Shown: in pieces, positions 25,999 to 36,000 of the stretch | Position numbering within the stretch: the stretch's first letter is position 1 | How the letters are laid out: every line of letters starts with the position of its first letter | Assembly (NCBI GenBank): GCA_944381625.1 | Contig: CALWLW010000001.1 | Location: 310,001 to 374,000, forward strand | Direction of reading: 5' to 3' | From: an uncultured Lachnoclostridium sp. | Lineage (GTDB): Bacteria; Bacillota; Clostridia; Lachnospirales; Lachnospiraceae | DNA length: 64,000 nucleotides | Position numbers and translations under genes: made by a program | Notes under the pieces: generated by a model | Told to the model about the DNA's origin: nothing | Databases searched by the model: none | What the model saw: the letters and a program-made list of their open reading frames with translations, nothing else

Positions 25999-27227
25999 AA
26001 TGATACCACTCTTTCCGCCGCGGCGCGGCCTGCCAGGTATCCGCTGGTCCACGCCCACTGAAGATTATAGCCTCCGCACGCCCCGTCCACATCCAGCAGT
26101 TCCCCTGCCAGATACAGCCCCGGCGTCCGGTCTGATTCCATTGTGATTCCTTTTAATTCCGCCAGCGGGACACCGCCGGTACAGACCTGCGCCTGTTCAT
26201 AGCCCCGGCACCTGGTCACGGTAAAACGAAATGTCCCGATCAGGGCCGTCAGCCGTTCCTCTTCCGCCCGCGTCCAGTCGCCCCTCTTTTTGGCCAGGCT
26301 GATCCCGGCGCGTTCCAGAAGCACCCGGGAAAGTTTTTCCGGGAAGATCCCCAGAAGCGCCCCCGCGCCGCTGCGGTCTTTGGTATACTGCCTGCTTTTT
26401 TCAAATACCGCTCTCATCCGGCCGCTCCCCCGGCCCGACCACAGATCCAGGCAGATCTCACAGGTTTTCTTCTGTTCCAGCGCCCTGGACACATACCGGC
26501 TGATCTGGAAGATGGGGATACCGGACAACCCGTAAGAGGTAAACTGCACCTCCCCGGTCTCCTCCGCACAGATCTGCCCGTCCACCAGCAGCACCACCCG
26601 CGCCTCCTGGCGCACGCCGGCCAGCTTCCCGCAGTCTTTTTCCGCCGCATACACTCCTGTGAGCGCCGGAAGAGGAGTCTCCACTGTATGTCCCAGGCTC
26701 TCCGCAAAACGGTAGCCGTCTCCGGAAGCGCCTGTCTCCGGAGCCGCCGGGGAACCGCAGGCCAGGATCAGTGCCCCGCCTTCGTATTCCCAGCCTCCGG
26801 TTCTGGCCAGGAACCGCCCGTCCCTGTATTCCACGGAAAGAATCTCCGTATTACAGCTCATCTTCACCTTCAGCCGGCCGGCCTCCAGACGGAGGGCGTC
26901 CGCCACGGAAGCCGCCTGACCGCTGGCCGGATAGAGATAACCGTCCCGGTCTCTGGCAGGAATGCCCAATTCCTCAAAGAACGCCACCGCATCCTCCCAG
27001 CCGAAAGCCTTTAAAGCCCGCTCCACAAACGCAGGACTGCCGCTTCGGTATTTTCCCTGCTCCTGGTTCCGGTTGGTAAAATTGCAGTGCCCGTTTCCCG
27101 TGACCAGGAGCTTCCTTCCCGTCTGTTTATTTTTCTCCAGAAGGGTTACCTTCGCCCCCTGCCGCGCGGCTGCGACCGCCGCCATCAGTCCGGAGGCTCC
27201 GCCTCCGGCCACAAGTATCTGTCCCAT
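25992..27227 (-). CDS. HI0933-family flavoprotein (BaiN-like)
   Basis: 411 residues. The FAD fold is at the N-terminus (ILVAGGGASGLMAAVAAARQG), followed by LLEKNKQTGRKLLVTGNGHCNFTN-type motif (GRKLLVTGNGHCN). The C-terminus reads AGELLDVDGACGGYNLQWAWTSG, the family's flavin-contacting end. Members are often annotated as aminoacetone oxidase or NAD(P)/FAD-dependent oxidoreductase; some gut members (BaiN) act on bile-acid intermediates, but nothing here supports that substrate. It lies between a COG2509 flavoprotein and a methionine-gamma-lyase-family gene. Confidence 0.87.
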   Translation of the reverse strand: MGQILVAGGGASGLMAAVAAARQGAKVTLLEKNKQTGRKLLVTGNGHCNFTNRNQEQGKYRSGSPAFVERALKAFGWEDAVAFFEELGIPARDRDGYLYPASGQAASVADALRLEAGRLKVKMSCNTEILSVEYRDGRFLARTGGWEYEGGALILACGSPAAPETGASGDGYRFAESLGHTVETPLPALTGVYAAEKDCGKLAGVRQEARVVLLVDGQICAEETGEVQFTSYGLSGIPIFQISRYVSRALEQKKTCEICLDLWSGRGSGRMRAVFEKSRQYTKDRSGAGALLGIFPEKLSRVLLERAGISLAKKRGDWTRAEEERLTALIGTFRFTVTRCRGYEQAQVCTGGVPLAELKGITMESDRTPGLYLAGELLDVDGACGGYNLQWAWTSGYLAGRAAAERVVSLC

Positions 27228-27239
27228 ACGCCGTTCCTC

Positions 27240-28535
27240 TCAGGCTTTCAGCTTATCCAGATCCACCAGTCCGGCGTCTGCCAGCTTCTGCAGAGATTTC
27301 AGGATACCGAACTTGGCGTGCTCCCAGGTCAGGCCGCCCTGGAAATAGACTGCATAAGGCGGCTTGATGGGGCCGTCCGCGGAAAGTTCGATGGATGAAC
27401 CCTGGACAAAGGCTCCCGCCGCCATGATCACGTCGCTGTCATATCCCGGCATGGCCCAGGGTTCCGGCTCCACGTAGCTGTCCACCGGAGCCGCCGCCTG
27501 GATGCCTTTGCAGAATTCAATCACGCCCTCCGGGGTGCCGAAGGTAATGGACTGGATGATATCGTGCCGGCTCTCGCTCCCGTCCGGAAGCACCGAAAAT
27601 CCCAGCCGTTCATACACATTGGCCGCAAATACGGCTCCCTTCAGAGCTCCCGCCGTCACAGTGGGCGAAAGGAAAAAGCCCTGGTAGAAAGACTGCATGA
27701 CGCCCAGCGTCGCCCCCACCTCTTTTCCCAGTCCCGGCGAAGTGAGACGGTACGCGCAGTTCTCCACATAGTCTTCCTTTCCCACGATATAGCCGCCGAT
27801 GGGCGCCAGACCGCCGCCGGGGTTCTTAATCAGCGACCCCACGCACAGATCCGCTCCCACATCCGTGGGCTCCAGCCGTTCCACAAATTCTCCGTAACAG
27901 TTGTCCACCATACAGATCAGATCCGGACGGATGGATTTTACAAACGCGATCACCTGGCCGATCTCTTCCACCGACAAAGTCTTTCTGGTCTGATAGCCCT
28001 TGGAGCGCTGGATATGGATCATCCGGGTACGTTCGTTCACCGCCGCCCGGATGCCCTCCAGGTCGAAGCTGCTGTCCGGCAGGAGATCCACCTGACGGTA
28101 TGTGATCCCGTATTCTGCCAGGCTTCCTTTGGAGGGACGGATGCCGATGACTTCCTCCAAGGTGTCGTAGGGCTTGCCTGACACAGCCAGCAGTTCGTCG
28201 CCGGGGCGCAGGTTCGCGGCCAGAGCAATGGCCAGGGCGTGGGTCCCGCAGGTGATCTGAGGCCGCACCAGGGCCGATTCTGCGTGGAACGCGGCCGCAT
28301 ATACCTCCTCCAGGGTATCCCGGCCCAGGTCGTTGTAGCCGTATCCGCTGGTGGCGGCAAAATGGATGTCGCTGACCCTGCACGCCTGCATGGCTCCCAG
28401 GACTTTCAGCTGGTTGTACTCCGCCATCTCGTCGATGGCGGCAAACCGTTCTCTTAATTCTTCCTCTATTTTCTGCCCATAGGCCCAGACTTCCCGGCTG
28501 ATGCCCATGTTCCTGTACATTTCTTCCAGATTCAT
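27240..28535 (-). CDS. methionine gamma-lyase family PLP protein (COG4100)
   Basis: 431 residues, a fold-type I PLP enzyme. Visible blocks are ATSGYGYNDLGRDTLEEVYA (N-terminal active-site segment), CGTHALAIALAANLRPGD (cofactor ring), RSKGYQTRKTLSVEEIG with the probable PLP lysine region, and KNPGGGLAPIGGYIVG. The family is also called aluminium resistance protein; activity on sulfur amino acids is inferred by homology only. ATG 28535 overlaps the miaA stop as TGATG with AAGGA nine bases upstream. The association with miaA-mutL-mutS is common in Clostridia. Confidence 0.87.
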   Translation of the reverse strand: MNLEEMYRNMGISREVWAYGQKIEEELRERFAAIDEMAEYNQLKVLGAMQACRVSDIHFAATSGYGYNDLGRDTLEEVYAAAFHAESALVRPQITCGTHALAIALAANLRPGDELLAVSGKPYDTLEEVIGIRPSKGSLAEYGITYRQVDLLPDSSFDLEGIRAAVNERTRMIHIQRSKGYQTRKTLSVEEIGQVIAFVKSIRPDLICMVDNCYGEFVERLEPTDVGADLCVGSLIKNPGGGLAPIGGYIVGKEDYVENCAYRLTSPGLGKEVGATLGVMQSFYQGFFLSPTVTAGALKGAVFAANVYERLGFSVLPDGSESRHDIIQSITFGTPEGVIEFCKGIQAAAPVDSYVEPEPWAMPGYDSDVIMAAGAFVQGSSIELSADGPIKPPYAVYFQGGLTWEHAKFGILKSLQKLADAGLVDLDKLKA

Positions 28536-29479
28536 CAGATAATTTCCTTTTCCTGTAATATTTCCAGCATGCGGGCGAGGATCCTGTCCTCGCTGCACGC
28601 GTATTCTTCTTTATTCAGCCAGATCACGTCCCGCTCCCTGCGGAACCAGGTCAGCTGCCGTTTGGCAAAATGGCGCGTATCTCTTTTCAGGATCTCCACC
28701 GCCTCGGGAAGCGTGTATTCACCGTCCAGATACGCCAGGATCTCTTTGTAGCCCAGTCCCTGCATGGATACCATCCCCCGGCGGCAGCCCATGTCTCTGA
28801 GCCGCATCACCTCGTCCACCAGACCCTCTTCCAGCATCCGGTCGATCCGTCTGCCGATCCGTTCATACAGTACGGCCCGGTCCTCGTTCAGCACAAAATA
28901 AGCGTACTGGTACGGAGCCTCCTTTTCATGCTGTTCTTCGTTGTGTTCTGAGATCTTTTTTCCCGTCAGATGATAAAATTCCAGCGCGCGGATCACCCGC
29001 TTCACATTGTTTTCATGTATGGCCGCCGCCGATTCCGGGTCCACTTTTTCCAGCTCCCCATGAAGCCAGGCGGCTCCCCGGCCGGCCGCCAGTGCTTCCA
29101 GCTCCTGCCGGTACGGGCTCGCCTCATTTTCAGTAAAATCAATATCGTAGAGCAGGGCCTGGATATAAAAGCCGGTCCCTCCCACCACAATGGGGATATG
29201 ACCCCTGTGGCGGATCTTACCCGCCGCCTCCTTCGCCATCTGCTGGAAACGGACCACGTGGAATTCTTCCCAGGGCTCCAGCTCGTCCACCAGATAATGG
29301 GGCACGCCCTGCATCTCTTCCGGGCGGATCTTGGCGGAGCCGATATCCATATGCCTGTAAACCTGCATGGAGTCTGCCGATATGATCTCTCCGCCCACCG
29401 CCTTCGCCAGCGCAATGGAGAGCTTTGTCTTCCCCACCGCCGTGGGGCCGGTCAGAATAATAAGCGGTTCCTTTTCCAT
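28535..29479 (-). CDS. miaA: tRNA dimethylallyltransferase
   Basis: 314 residues. It adds a dimethylallyl group to N6 of A37 in tRNAs reading UNN codons. The P-loop is GPTAVGKTKLS near residues 10-20, followed by DSMQVYRHMDIGSAK, VGGTGFYIQALLYDID and the C-terminal RQLTWFRRERDVIWLN. Length is normal. It lies 3 bases behind mutL, in the frequent mutS-mutL-miaA order. Confidence 0.95.
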   Translation of the reverse strand: MEKEPLIILTGPTAVGKTKLSIALAKAVGGEIISADSMQVYRHMDIGSAKIRPEEMQGVPHYLVDELEPWEEFHVVRFQQMAKEAAGKIRHRGHIPIVVGGTGFYIQALLYDIDFTENEASPYRQELEALAAGRGAAWLHGELEKVDPESAAAIHENNVKRVIRALEFYHLTGKKISEHNEEQHEKEAPYQYAYFVLNEDRAVLYERIGRRIDRMLEEGLVDEVMRLRDMGCRRGMVSMQGLGYKEILAYLDGEYTLPEAVEILKRDTRHFAKRQLTWFRRERDVIWLNKEEYACSEDRILARMLEILQEKEII

Positions 29480-29482
29480 CTG

Positions 29483-31606
29483 TCACACAATCCTTTTAAA
29501 TTTCTTTTCCAGTTCATATTTGCTCATGGAGATGATCGTCGGCCTGCCATGGGGGCAGTTGTACGGATTCTCCAGCGTCAGAAGTTCGTCGATCAGAGCC
29601 CTGGCTTCCTCCCGGGACATGCGGTGGTTGCCTTTTACCGCCGCCTTGCAGGACATGGTGGCCACACGGTCCAGAAGGGACTCCGAGCTGATATTTCCCG
29701 AAATATCCGAAAGGCTGTCCAGCAGTTCCATGAGGATGTTTCCCTGTCCGATCCCCGGCAGGTCGGAGGGCACGGCCCGCACCGCGTACGCCCGCTCTCC
29801 AAAGTCTTCGATCTCAAAGCCCATATCCGAAAAACTGCTCCGGTACTTCAGAAACAGCTCTTCCTCCTGCATGCTCAGGTTCAGGATCACCGGCGGCGAA
29901 AGGAGCTGCTGCTGGAATCTGCGTTCCTTCAGGCTTTTCATCAGCCGTTCATAAAGCACCTTCTCATGTGCCGCGTGCTGGTCGATGATGTACAGCTTAT
30001 CCCCGTACTGCACCAGCCAGTAGGTGTCAAAAAGCTGTCCAATGATCTCGTGGCGGACCGCTGCCTCCTTGGACAGAAGTTTCCCGTCAAAGAGAGTCAT
30101 CTGCTCCGGGGGCTGGGAGGGGGCTCCGGCGGCTGGGGCCTGAGGTGAGGCTCCTGTGGGGAACTGCACGGCGGCTCCCTCGGCGGGGTTCTGTGCGGCA
30201 GTTCCTGCGGCAGGATTCTGCGGCGCTTCTCCGACAGGACCCGCCCCGGCGGGCGCGGCATAGCCGCTGTCCTCTTTCAGCATATGACGTTCTTCCACCC
30301 GCCTGCGCATCTGGGACATGAAATATTCCAGGTTCCGGTCCTGGGGCGAGGGCTGCTCCTTTGCAGGCTCCGGCGTTCTCCACAGCGCTTCCAGAGGCGG
30401 ACGGTCGGACTTGGTTTCTTCCTTTTGCAGCTGGGCAGCGGGGATCTGTCCTGACGCTGTACCGGGCCGGGCCACGGGCGCCTGCTCCGGCGGGGCCGGG
30501 GACTTCTGACTGGATGCCAGACCTGGCTGGCCCGCCGCAGGGTTCTGCGACGACTCCGGCCTTGGGGCCGCCGTGTGTTTCGGACGCTCCCTCCCCAGTT
30601 CCACCTCCGGGATCAGTTCTTTTCCCGACAAAACATCCTTCACGGTCCGGTACAGAAAATCGTAGACCAGATTCTGGCTGCTGAAACGGATCTCCATCTT
30701 GGTGGGATGGACGTTCACATCCAGAAGCTTTCCGTCTGCCTGAAGCTCCAGGCACACAAACGGATACCGGTGCTGCATCATAAAGGTCTTGTAGCCGTCT
30801 TCGATCCCTTTGGATACGATCTTACTGCGGACAAAACGGCCGTTGACAAAATAATTTTCATAATTCCGGTTTCCTCTGGAGAGCTCCGGTTTTCCCAGAA
30901 AACCACAGACCCGAAGCGGGCCTTCCGTCCGGTCCACCGGAATCAGGCGCAGCGCCACGTCCCTTCCATATACATGGTAGATCACATCCTTCAGGCTTCC
31001 GTTCCCCGGCGTCTGCAGCTTCATCTGGCCGCCGATGATCACCTTGAAAGAGATCTCCGGATGGGACAGGGCCAGATGGGTCATGATCTCATACACCGCT
31101 GCCGCTTCCGCCACATCGGATTTCAGGAATTTCTTCCTGGCCGGAGTATTGTAGAACAGGTTCCGGACAATAAACGTGGTCCCGTCCGGCGCGCCGATCT
31201 CCTCCAGGCTTTTCTGTACGCCGCCTTCCACCACACAGCGGCTTCCCAGCATCTGCTCCCTGGTCTTTGTGATCAGCTCCACCATGGCCACCGCCGAGAT
31301 GCTGGACAGCGCCTCTCCCCGGAATCCCAGGGAGCGGACGCCCACAAGATCCTCCGCGTTCCGGATCTTGCTGGTGGAATGGCGCAGAAAAGCCAGCGGA
31401 ATGTCGTCCTTCTCCATTCCGCTGCCGTTATCCGTGATTCGGATCATGCCGCTCCCGCCATCCCGGATCTCCACTGTAATCTGGGACGCACCCGCGTCCA
31501 CTGCATTCTCCACCAGCTCTTTCACCACCGAAGCGGGGCGTTCCACCACTTCGCCCGCGGCGATCTTGTCTATGGTCTGCTGGTCCAGCACTGCGATCTT
31601 ACCCAT
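29483..31606 (-). CDS. mutL: DNA mismatch repair protein MutL
   Basis: About 707 residues. The GHKL ATPase domain has ELVENAVDAGA, DNGSGM and GFRGEALSSISAV. A low-complexity Pro/Ala/Gln linker (about 345-500) with repeated QNPAAG-like units follows. The C-terminal dimerisation domain contains DQHAAHEKVLYE, the DQHA(X)2E(X)4E endonuclease motif, so this MutL should nick the daughter strand itself, as expected where MutH is absent. Start ATG 31606 gives the standard MGKIAVLDQ N-terminus; its ribosome site is weak, and a GTG at 31624 is the alternative. It follows mutS with an 11-base gap. Confidence 0.94.
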   Translation of the reverse strand: MGKIAVLDQQTIDKIAAGEVVERPASVVKELVENAVDAGASQITVEIRDGGSGMIRITDNGSGMEKDDIPLAFLRHSTSKIRNAEDLVGVRSLGFRGEALSSISAVAMVELITKTREQMLGSRCVVEGGVQKSLEEIGAPDGTTFIVRNLFYNTPARKKFLKSDVAEAAAVYEIMTHLALSHPEISFKVIIGGQMKLQTPGNGSLKDVIYHVYGRDVALRLIPVDRTEGPLRVCGFLGKPELSRGNRNYENYFVNGRFVRSKIVSKGIEDGYKTFMMQHRYPFVCLELQADGKLLDVNVHPTKMEIRFSSQNLVYDFLYRTVKDVLSGKELIPEVELGRERPKHTAAPRPESSQNPAAGQPGLASSQKSPAPPEQAPVARPGTASGQIPAAQLQKEETKSDRPPLEALWRTPEPAKEQPSPQDRNLEYFMSQMRRRVEERHMLKEDSGYAAPAGAGPVGEAPQNPAAGTAAQNPAEGAAVQFPTGASPQAPAAGAPSQPPEQMTLFDGKLLSKEAAVRHEIIGQLFDTYWLVQYGDKLYIIDQHAAHEKVLYERLMKSLKERRFQQQLLSPPVILNLSMQEEELFLKYRSSFSDMGFEIEDFGERAYAVRAVPSDLPGIGQGNILMELLDSLSDISGNISSESLLDRVATMSCKAAVKGNHRMSREEARALIDELLTLENPYNCPHGRPTIISMSKYELEKKFKRIV

Positions 31607-31617
31607 CTTCTGTAGTC

Positions 31618-34272
31618 TCACCACCTGTTTTTCAGTTTATTCTGCAGACGGTACAGGGTGTTCAAAGCGTCCATGGGCGTCATATTGGTAATATCCAGTT
31701 CCTGGAGCTCCTTCACCACGTCGTCGTCTTTTACCGTATCGAACAGGGAGATCTGTTCCAGATCCACCTCGTCGTATTTCTTTGGTTTATTTTTCTGCCG
31801 TGCCTTAGCCCGGTTCTCCTGGGCGATATCCTTGGCCCTGGCGGAGATATCTGCCTGACTTAATTCCTCCACCAGTTCTTTCGCCCTGGCAATCACGCTG
31901 TCGGGCACGCCGGCCAGCTTCGCCACCTGTATTCCATAGGATTTGTCCGCGCCGCCTTTGACGATCTTGCGCAGAAATACGATATCGTCGCCTTTTTCCT
32001 TGACCGCGATACAGTAATTGTTCACCCCCTCCATGGTGCCTTCCAGCTCCGTCAGCTCATGATAATGGGTGGCGAACAGCGTCTTCGCGCCCAGCAGACG
32101 CTTGTCCGCGATATGCTCGATCACAGCCCATGCAATGGAAAGGCCGTCGAAAGTGCTCGTCCCCCGCCCGATCTCATCCAGGATCAAAAGGCTTTTGGAC
32201 GTGGCGTTCCGAAGAATATTGGAAACCTCATTCATCTCTACCATGAAGGTACTCTGGCCGCTGGCCAGGTCGTCCGACGCTCCCACGCGGGTGAAGATCC
32301 TGTCCACGATCCCGATGTCCGCGCTGTCCGCAGGGACAAAGCTCCCCACCTGGGCCATCAGTACCACCAGGGCAGTCTGGCGCATGTAGGTGGATTTTCC
32401 GGCCATGTTGGGACCGGTGATCACGGCAATGCGGTTGGATCCGTTATCCAGATAGGTGTCATTGGCGATAAACATCTGGCCTGGAAGCATCTGCTCCACC
32501 ACCGGATGGCGTCCGTTTCGGATGTCGATGACGCCCCGCTCGTTAATCTTCGGCTTCACATAGTGGTTCCGGTCCGCCACATAGGCCAGGGAGGCGAACA
32601 CGTCCAGTTTCGCGATGGCCTTCGCCGTCTTCTGTATCCTCACCACCTGAGCGGCGATGCGGTCCCGGATCTGAGTGAACAGTTCATATTCCAGCGCGGT
32701 CAGCTTCTCTTCCGCGCCCAGGATTGTATCCTCCAGTTCCTTTAACTCCGGCGTGATGTACCGCTCCGCATTGGTCAGCGTCTGTTTGCGGATATAATCT
32801 TCCGGCACCAGATCCTTGTAGGAATTGGTCACCTCCAGATAGTATCCGAAAACTTTATTGTATTTAATACGGAGGTTCTTGATCCCCGTCCGTTCCCGTT
32901 CCTTGGTCTCGATCTGAGCCAGCCAGGATTTTCCTTCCGTCTTTGCCTTCCGAAACTTGTCCACGTCCTCATGGTATCCGTCCCGGATGATATTTCCCTC
33001 CCGGATGGAAATGGGCGGATCCTCCTGGATGGACTGTTCCAGAAGCTCCTGGATATCCTCCAGCGTATCCAGTTCGTCATAAATCTCCTGCATCAGCGGG
33101 CTTCGCAGCTCTTTCAGCAGAAGCCGGATGGGAGGAAGCATCTGAAGGGACGTCTTAAACGCAATCAGATCCCTGGGGTTGGCCGTCTGGTAGCTGATCC
33201 TGCCGATCAGCCGCTCCAGGTCATAGATCGGGCTTAAATATTCCCGCAGTTCTTCTCTGGTGATAATCTGGCTGTTCAGCTCCTCGATGGCGTCCAGCCG
33301 GCGTTCAATCTCCCCGCGGTCAATCAGCGGCTGTTCCAGATATCCCCTCAGAGTCCTGGCGCCCATGGCGGTACGGGTCTTGTCCAGCACCCACAGAAGG
33401 GAACCTCTCTTCTGTTTTTCCCGCAGAGTCTCCACCAGTTCCAGATTCCTCCGGCTGGAACTGTCGATCACCATAAAATTGCCGGACACATACGGAACCA
33501 GTTTGGACATATGGCTCAAAGAAGTCTTCTGGGTCTCCGTCAGATATTTAAGAAGCGCTCCCGCCGCGATGACCCCGCAGCCAAAATCAGCGATGCCCAG
33601 GCCTTCCAGGGATTTCACATGGAAATGTTCCAGCAGGCCCTGCCTGCACAGGTCGTCGTCAAAATACCAGTTCTCCAGCGGATACATGGTCAGGTTCAGA
33701 CGTTCTTTCAGCTCCTGGAATTCAATCCCGCTCATCATCAGCGCCTCGTTGCAGACCACTTCCCTGGGAGTAAACTTATACATCTCGTCCGTCAGCTTCC
33801 TGGCCGAGTCCACTTCCGTCACAAAATAATCGCCGGTCGTTACATCCGCAAAAGAAATGCCGAACCGGTCGCTGACATAGACAATGCTCATAATATAGTT
33901 GTTCCTGCTCTCATCCAGGGACTGCTCGCTCAAATTGGTCCCCGGCGTCACAATACGCACCACTTCCCGGCGCACCAGCCCTTTTGCCAGGGCCGGATCT
34001 TCCATCTGTTCACAGATGGCTACTTTATAGCCTTTGGATACCAGACGGCTCAGATACCCCTCCACCGCATGGTAAGGGACTCCGCACATGGGCGCCCGCT
34101 CCTCCAGACCGCAGTTTTTCCCGGTCAGCGTAAGCTCCAGTTCTTTGGACACAATCTTCGCATCCTCAAAGAACATCTCATAAAAGTCACCCAGGCGGTA
34201 GAATAAAATGCAGTCCTTGTACTCCTCTTTTGTTTTCATGTACTGCTGCATCATTGGTGTAAGTTCTGCCAC
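31618..34272 (-). CDS. mutS: DNA mismatch recognition protein MutS
   Basis: 884 residues. The N-terminal mismatch-binding domain carries FYRLGDFYEMFFEDA with the intercalating Phe and following Glu. The core and clamp follow, then the ATPase with Walker A TGPNMAGKST (Gly620-Ser627) and ILDEIGRGTSTFDG, and a C-terminal helix-turn-helix. I choose the GTG at 34272, which yields the family-standard AELTPMMQQY start and has AGAGG eight bases upstream. An ATG seven codons earlier (34293) has no ribosome site and would fall about ten bases from the predicted transcription start. First gene of the mutS-mutL-miaA unit. Confidence 0.93.
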   Translation of the reverse strand: MAELTPMMQQYMKTKEEYKDCILFYRLGDFYEMFFEDAKIVSKELELTLTGKNCGLEERAPMCGVPYHAVEGYLSRLVSKGYKVAICEQMEDPALAKGLVRREVVRIVTPGTNLSEQSLDESRNNYIMSIVYVSDRFGISFADVTTGDYFVTEVDSARKLTDEMYKFTPREVVCNEALMMSGIEFQELKERLNLTMYPLENWYFDDDLCRQGLLEHFHVKSLEGLGIADFGCGVIAAGALLKYLTETQKTSLSHMSKLVPYVSGNFMVIDSSSRRNLELVETLREKQKRGSLLWVLDKTRTAMGARTLRGYLEQPLIDRGEIERRLDAIEELNSQIITREELREYLSPIYDLERLIGRISYQTANPRDLIAFKTSLQMLPPIRLLLKELRSPLMQEIYDELDTLEDIQELLEQSIQEDPPISIREGNIIRDGYHEDVDKFRKAKTEGKSWLAQIETKERERTGIKNLRIKYNKVFGYYLEVTNSYKDLVPEDYIRKQTLTNAERYITPELKELEDTILGAEEKLTALEYELFTQIRDRIAAQVVRIQKTAKAIAKLDVFASLAYVADRNHYVKPKINERGVIDIRNGRHPVVEQMLPGQMFIANDTYLDNGSNRIAVITGPNMAGKSTYMRQTALVVLMAQVGSFVPADSADIGIVDRIFTRVGASDDLASGQSTFMVEMNEVSNILRNATSKSLLILDEIGRGTSTFDGLSIAWAVIEHIADKRLLGAKTLFATHYHELTELEGTMEGVNNYCIAVKEKGDDIVFLRKIVKGGADKSYGIQVAKLAGVPDSVIARAKELVEELSQADISARAKDIAQENRAKARQKNKPKKYDEVDLEQISLFDTVKDDDVVKELQELDITNMTPMDALNTLYRLQNKLKNRW

Positions 34273-34309
34273 AAAATTACCTCTCTTTGCCATATCGGCT
34301 CATGGCGTC

Positions 34310-34338
34310 ATTATAGCACAAGGGGAAATTTGCCGCAA
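34310..34338 (-). promoter_or_regulatory. promoter of mutS-mutL-miaA
   Basis: On the minus strand TTGCGG, a 17-base spacer, then TATAAT. Transcription would start near 34303, leaving a leader of about 30 bases before the GTG start. Confidence 0.65.
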
Positions 34339-34376
34339 TCATGACTTTGACCGGGACAGCGCTACTCCCTGTCCGG

Positions 34377-34405
34377 TTGCGCACAGGGATGAAAAAATAT
34401 ATCAT
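34377..34405 (+). promoter_or_regulatory. possible promoter of the sigma factor operon
   Basis: TTGCGC, a 17-base spacer and TATCAT on the plus strand, 55 bases before the sigma-factor ATG. ECF operons are often self-activated from a different motif, so this sigma-A-like site is only a candidate. Confidence 0.4.
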
Positions 34406-34459
34406 TATGAAACAAAACCTTCCGCATCTTCGTATTGCCTAAAGAGGAGGATATGATTT

Positions 34460-34960
34460 ATGAACGAACAAGAACTGACCCGGCTTCTGGCCGAATACGG
34501 CGGAGCCGTGCGCACCGTCTGCCGCGGAATCCTTCCCGGCAGGACACAGGATGCAGAAGAAGCGGAGGCAGACACATTTTTCCGGATCTGGCGCAGCCGC
34601 AGCCTGCCGGAAGATGAACATCATCTGCGGAATTACATCATCCGCACTGCCCGATCCTGCGCCATCGACAAATACCGTTCCCTGTCCCGGAACGGATTCA
34701 CCCTGCCTTTGGACGAGCGGGAAGACGCCGCTTTCGCCGTGGAACTGGAGAGTTTTCTGGAAAGCCGGGAGCTGATCGATCTGATCCGGACGCTGCCGCC
34801 GCCGGACGGAGACCTGTTTCTCCGCCGCTACCTCTACTGCGAGCCCTGCGCCCTGCTGGCAGAACGCTATCACATGCCGGAGAATACCATCCGCACCCGG
34901 ATTCACCGTGCCAAAGGAAAACTTCAAAAGCTGCTCAGAAAGGAGAATTTCTATGATTGA
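34460..34960 (+). CDS. ECF-type RNA polymerase sigma factor
   Basis: 166 residues. Region 2 spans about residues 10-75 (AEEAEADTFFRIWRSR, then NYIIRTARSCAIDKYR, the -10 binding helix). Region 4 spans about 105-160 (LFLRRYLYCEPCALLAERYHMPENTIRTRIHRAKGKL, seen as a helix-turn-helix). No region 1 or 3, so group IV. GGAGG lies nine bases before ATG 34460. The stop overlaps the start of the downstream DUF4179 gene, the usual layout of an ECF sigma and its membrane anti-sigma. The signal is unknown. Confidence 0.9.
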   Translation: MNEQELTRLLAEYGGAVRTVCRGILPGRTQDAEEAEADTFFRIWRSRSLPEDEHHLRNYIIRTARSCAIDKYRSLSRNGFTLPLDEREDAAFAVELESFLESRELIDLIRTLPPPDGDLFLRRYLYCEPCALLAERYHMPENTIRTRIHRAKGKLQKLLRKENFYD

Positions 34961-35984
34961 ACAACAGAAATACAGTGAGGAACTGGAAGTATGGATGACG
35001 GCCCATGAGACATTTTCCCCTGCTCTGGACGATACAGAAACGGAGAGTCTGAAAAAACGCATACTTTCCAAAAAGATTTCCGGCAGGCGTCCCGTGCGTA
35101 TGTTCCTTGTTCTGGCCGCAGTTATGTGCCTTCTCGCAGCCTGCGGAGCCGCCGCCGTTGGACTCTTTGATTCTATGGCAGAGACAAACCGCACTGAAGA
35201 TCTGGTGGAGGCATACGGGCTCACTCTGGATGATCCCCCAAGCCTTACGGCAGACGGCCGTACCCTTACGGTGCAGTCCATTATCCGCAGTGATACCACG
35301 GCCAGAATCATTTATGATGTAACGGGAAATTCAAGGCAGGTCACCAATTGGAGTACCATACGACAGGAAGACGGAACGGTTCTTCTCCGCACTCAGTTTT
35401 TGTCAGGACAGACTCCTTATGATGAAAACGGGACATACACACACCAGAACCTCCTGCGCCAGTCCGGCCATATGGGAAAGACGGAGGACGGCCATGCAAT
35501 ACGCTGTTTTGCAGATATCGACCTTCCGGAAGGAACGGAACATGTGGATCTTTTCCTCCTGTCAGAAGAACACGAAGCAGAATCGCTCACACTGGAGCTG
35601 CCGGAACCCATACCGGATCTTCAGGCGAAGCTTCCCGACGCGCCGGTCACATTTTCACCGCCGGACAAAAATGGCAGCGATGTGGATGCTGTAATCTGCC
35701 GCATTCAGGTCACCCCGTTCCGTCTGGTTTTGGAAGGGACCTTCCTCTCTCCAGTGGACTCTCTCCAGGGCACAGGCCTGGAATGGGAAAACCAGATCAC
35801 GCTCTACGATGTCCATGGGCAGGAAATTCTCGTGGGCAAAGACGGTTCCTACTATTCCGGCGGCGGATCCCTGGGCTCCCAGGAACAGCCGGATTTTCAG
35901 ATCGAACTGAATTCTTACGATCTGATCGATCCTGCCGAAGTATATGAAGCCGAGATCGGAGGAATACGGTATATTTTGCGGTGA
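34953..35984 (+). CDS. DUF4179 membrane protein, probable anti-sigma factor
   Basis: 343 residues. A cytoplasmic N-terminal part (about 1-48) is followed by one membrane helix (MFLVLAAVMCLLAACG, about 50-70). The extracytoplasmic remainder includes the DUF4179 region (LVEAYGLTLDDPPSLTADGRTLTVQSII and onward). Start ATG 34953 lies inside the end of the sigma gene with AAAGGAG seven bases upstream; the overlap points to coupled production. Such proteins are thought to hold the cognate sigma factor at the membrane until a signal arrives; this is inferred from gene order and topology. Confidence 0.75.
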   Translation: MIEQQKYSEELEVWMTAHETFSPALDDTETESLKKRILSKKISGRRPVRMFLVLAAVMCLLAACGAAAVGLFDSMAETNRTEDLVEAYGLTLDDPPSLTADGRTLTVQSIIRSDTTARIIYDVTGNSRQVTNWSTIRQEDGTVLLRTQFLSGQTPYDENGTYTHQNLLRQSGHMGKTEDGHAIRCFADIDLPEGTEHVDLFLLSEEHEAESLTLELPEPIPDLQAKLPDAPVTFSPPDKNGSDVDAVICRIQVTPFRLVLEGTFLSPVDSLQGTGLEWENQITLYDVHGQEILVGKDGSYYSGGGSLGSQEQPDFQIELNSYDLIDPAEVYEAEIGGIRYILR

Positions 35985-36000
35985 GCCTAGAGCCGCTGCA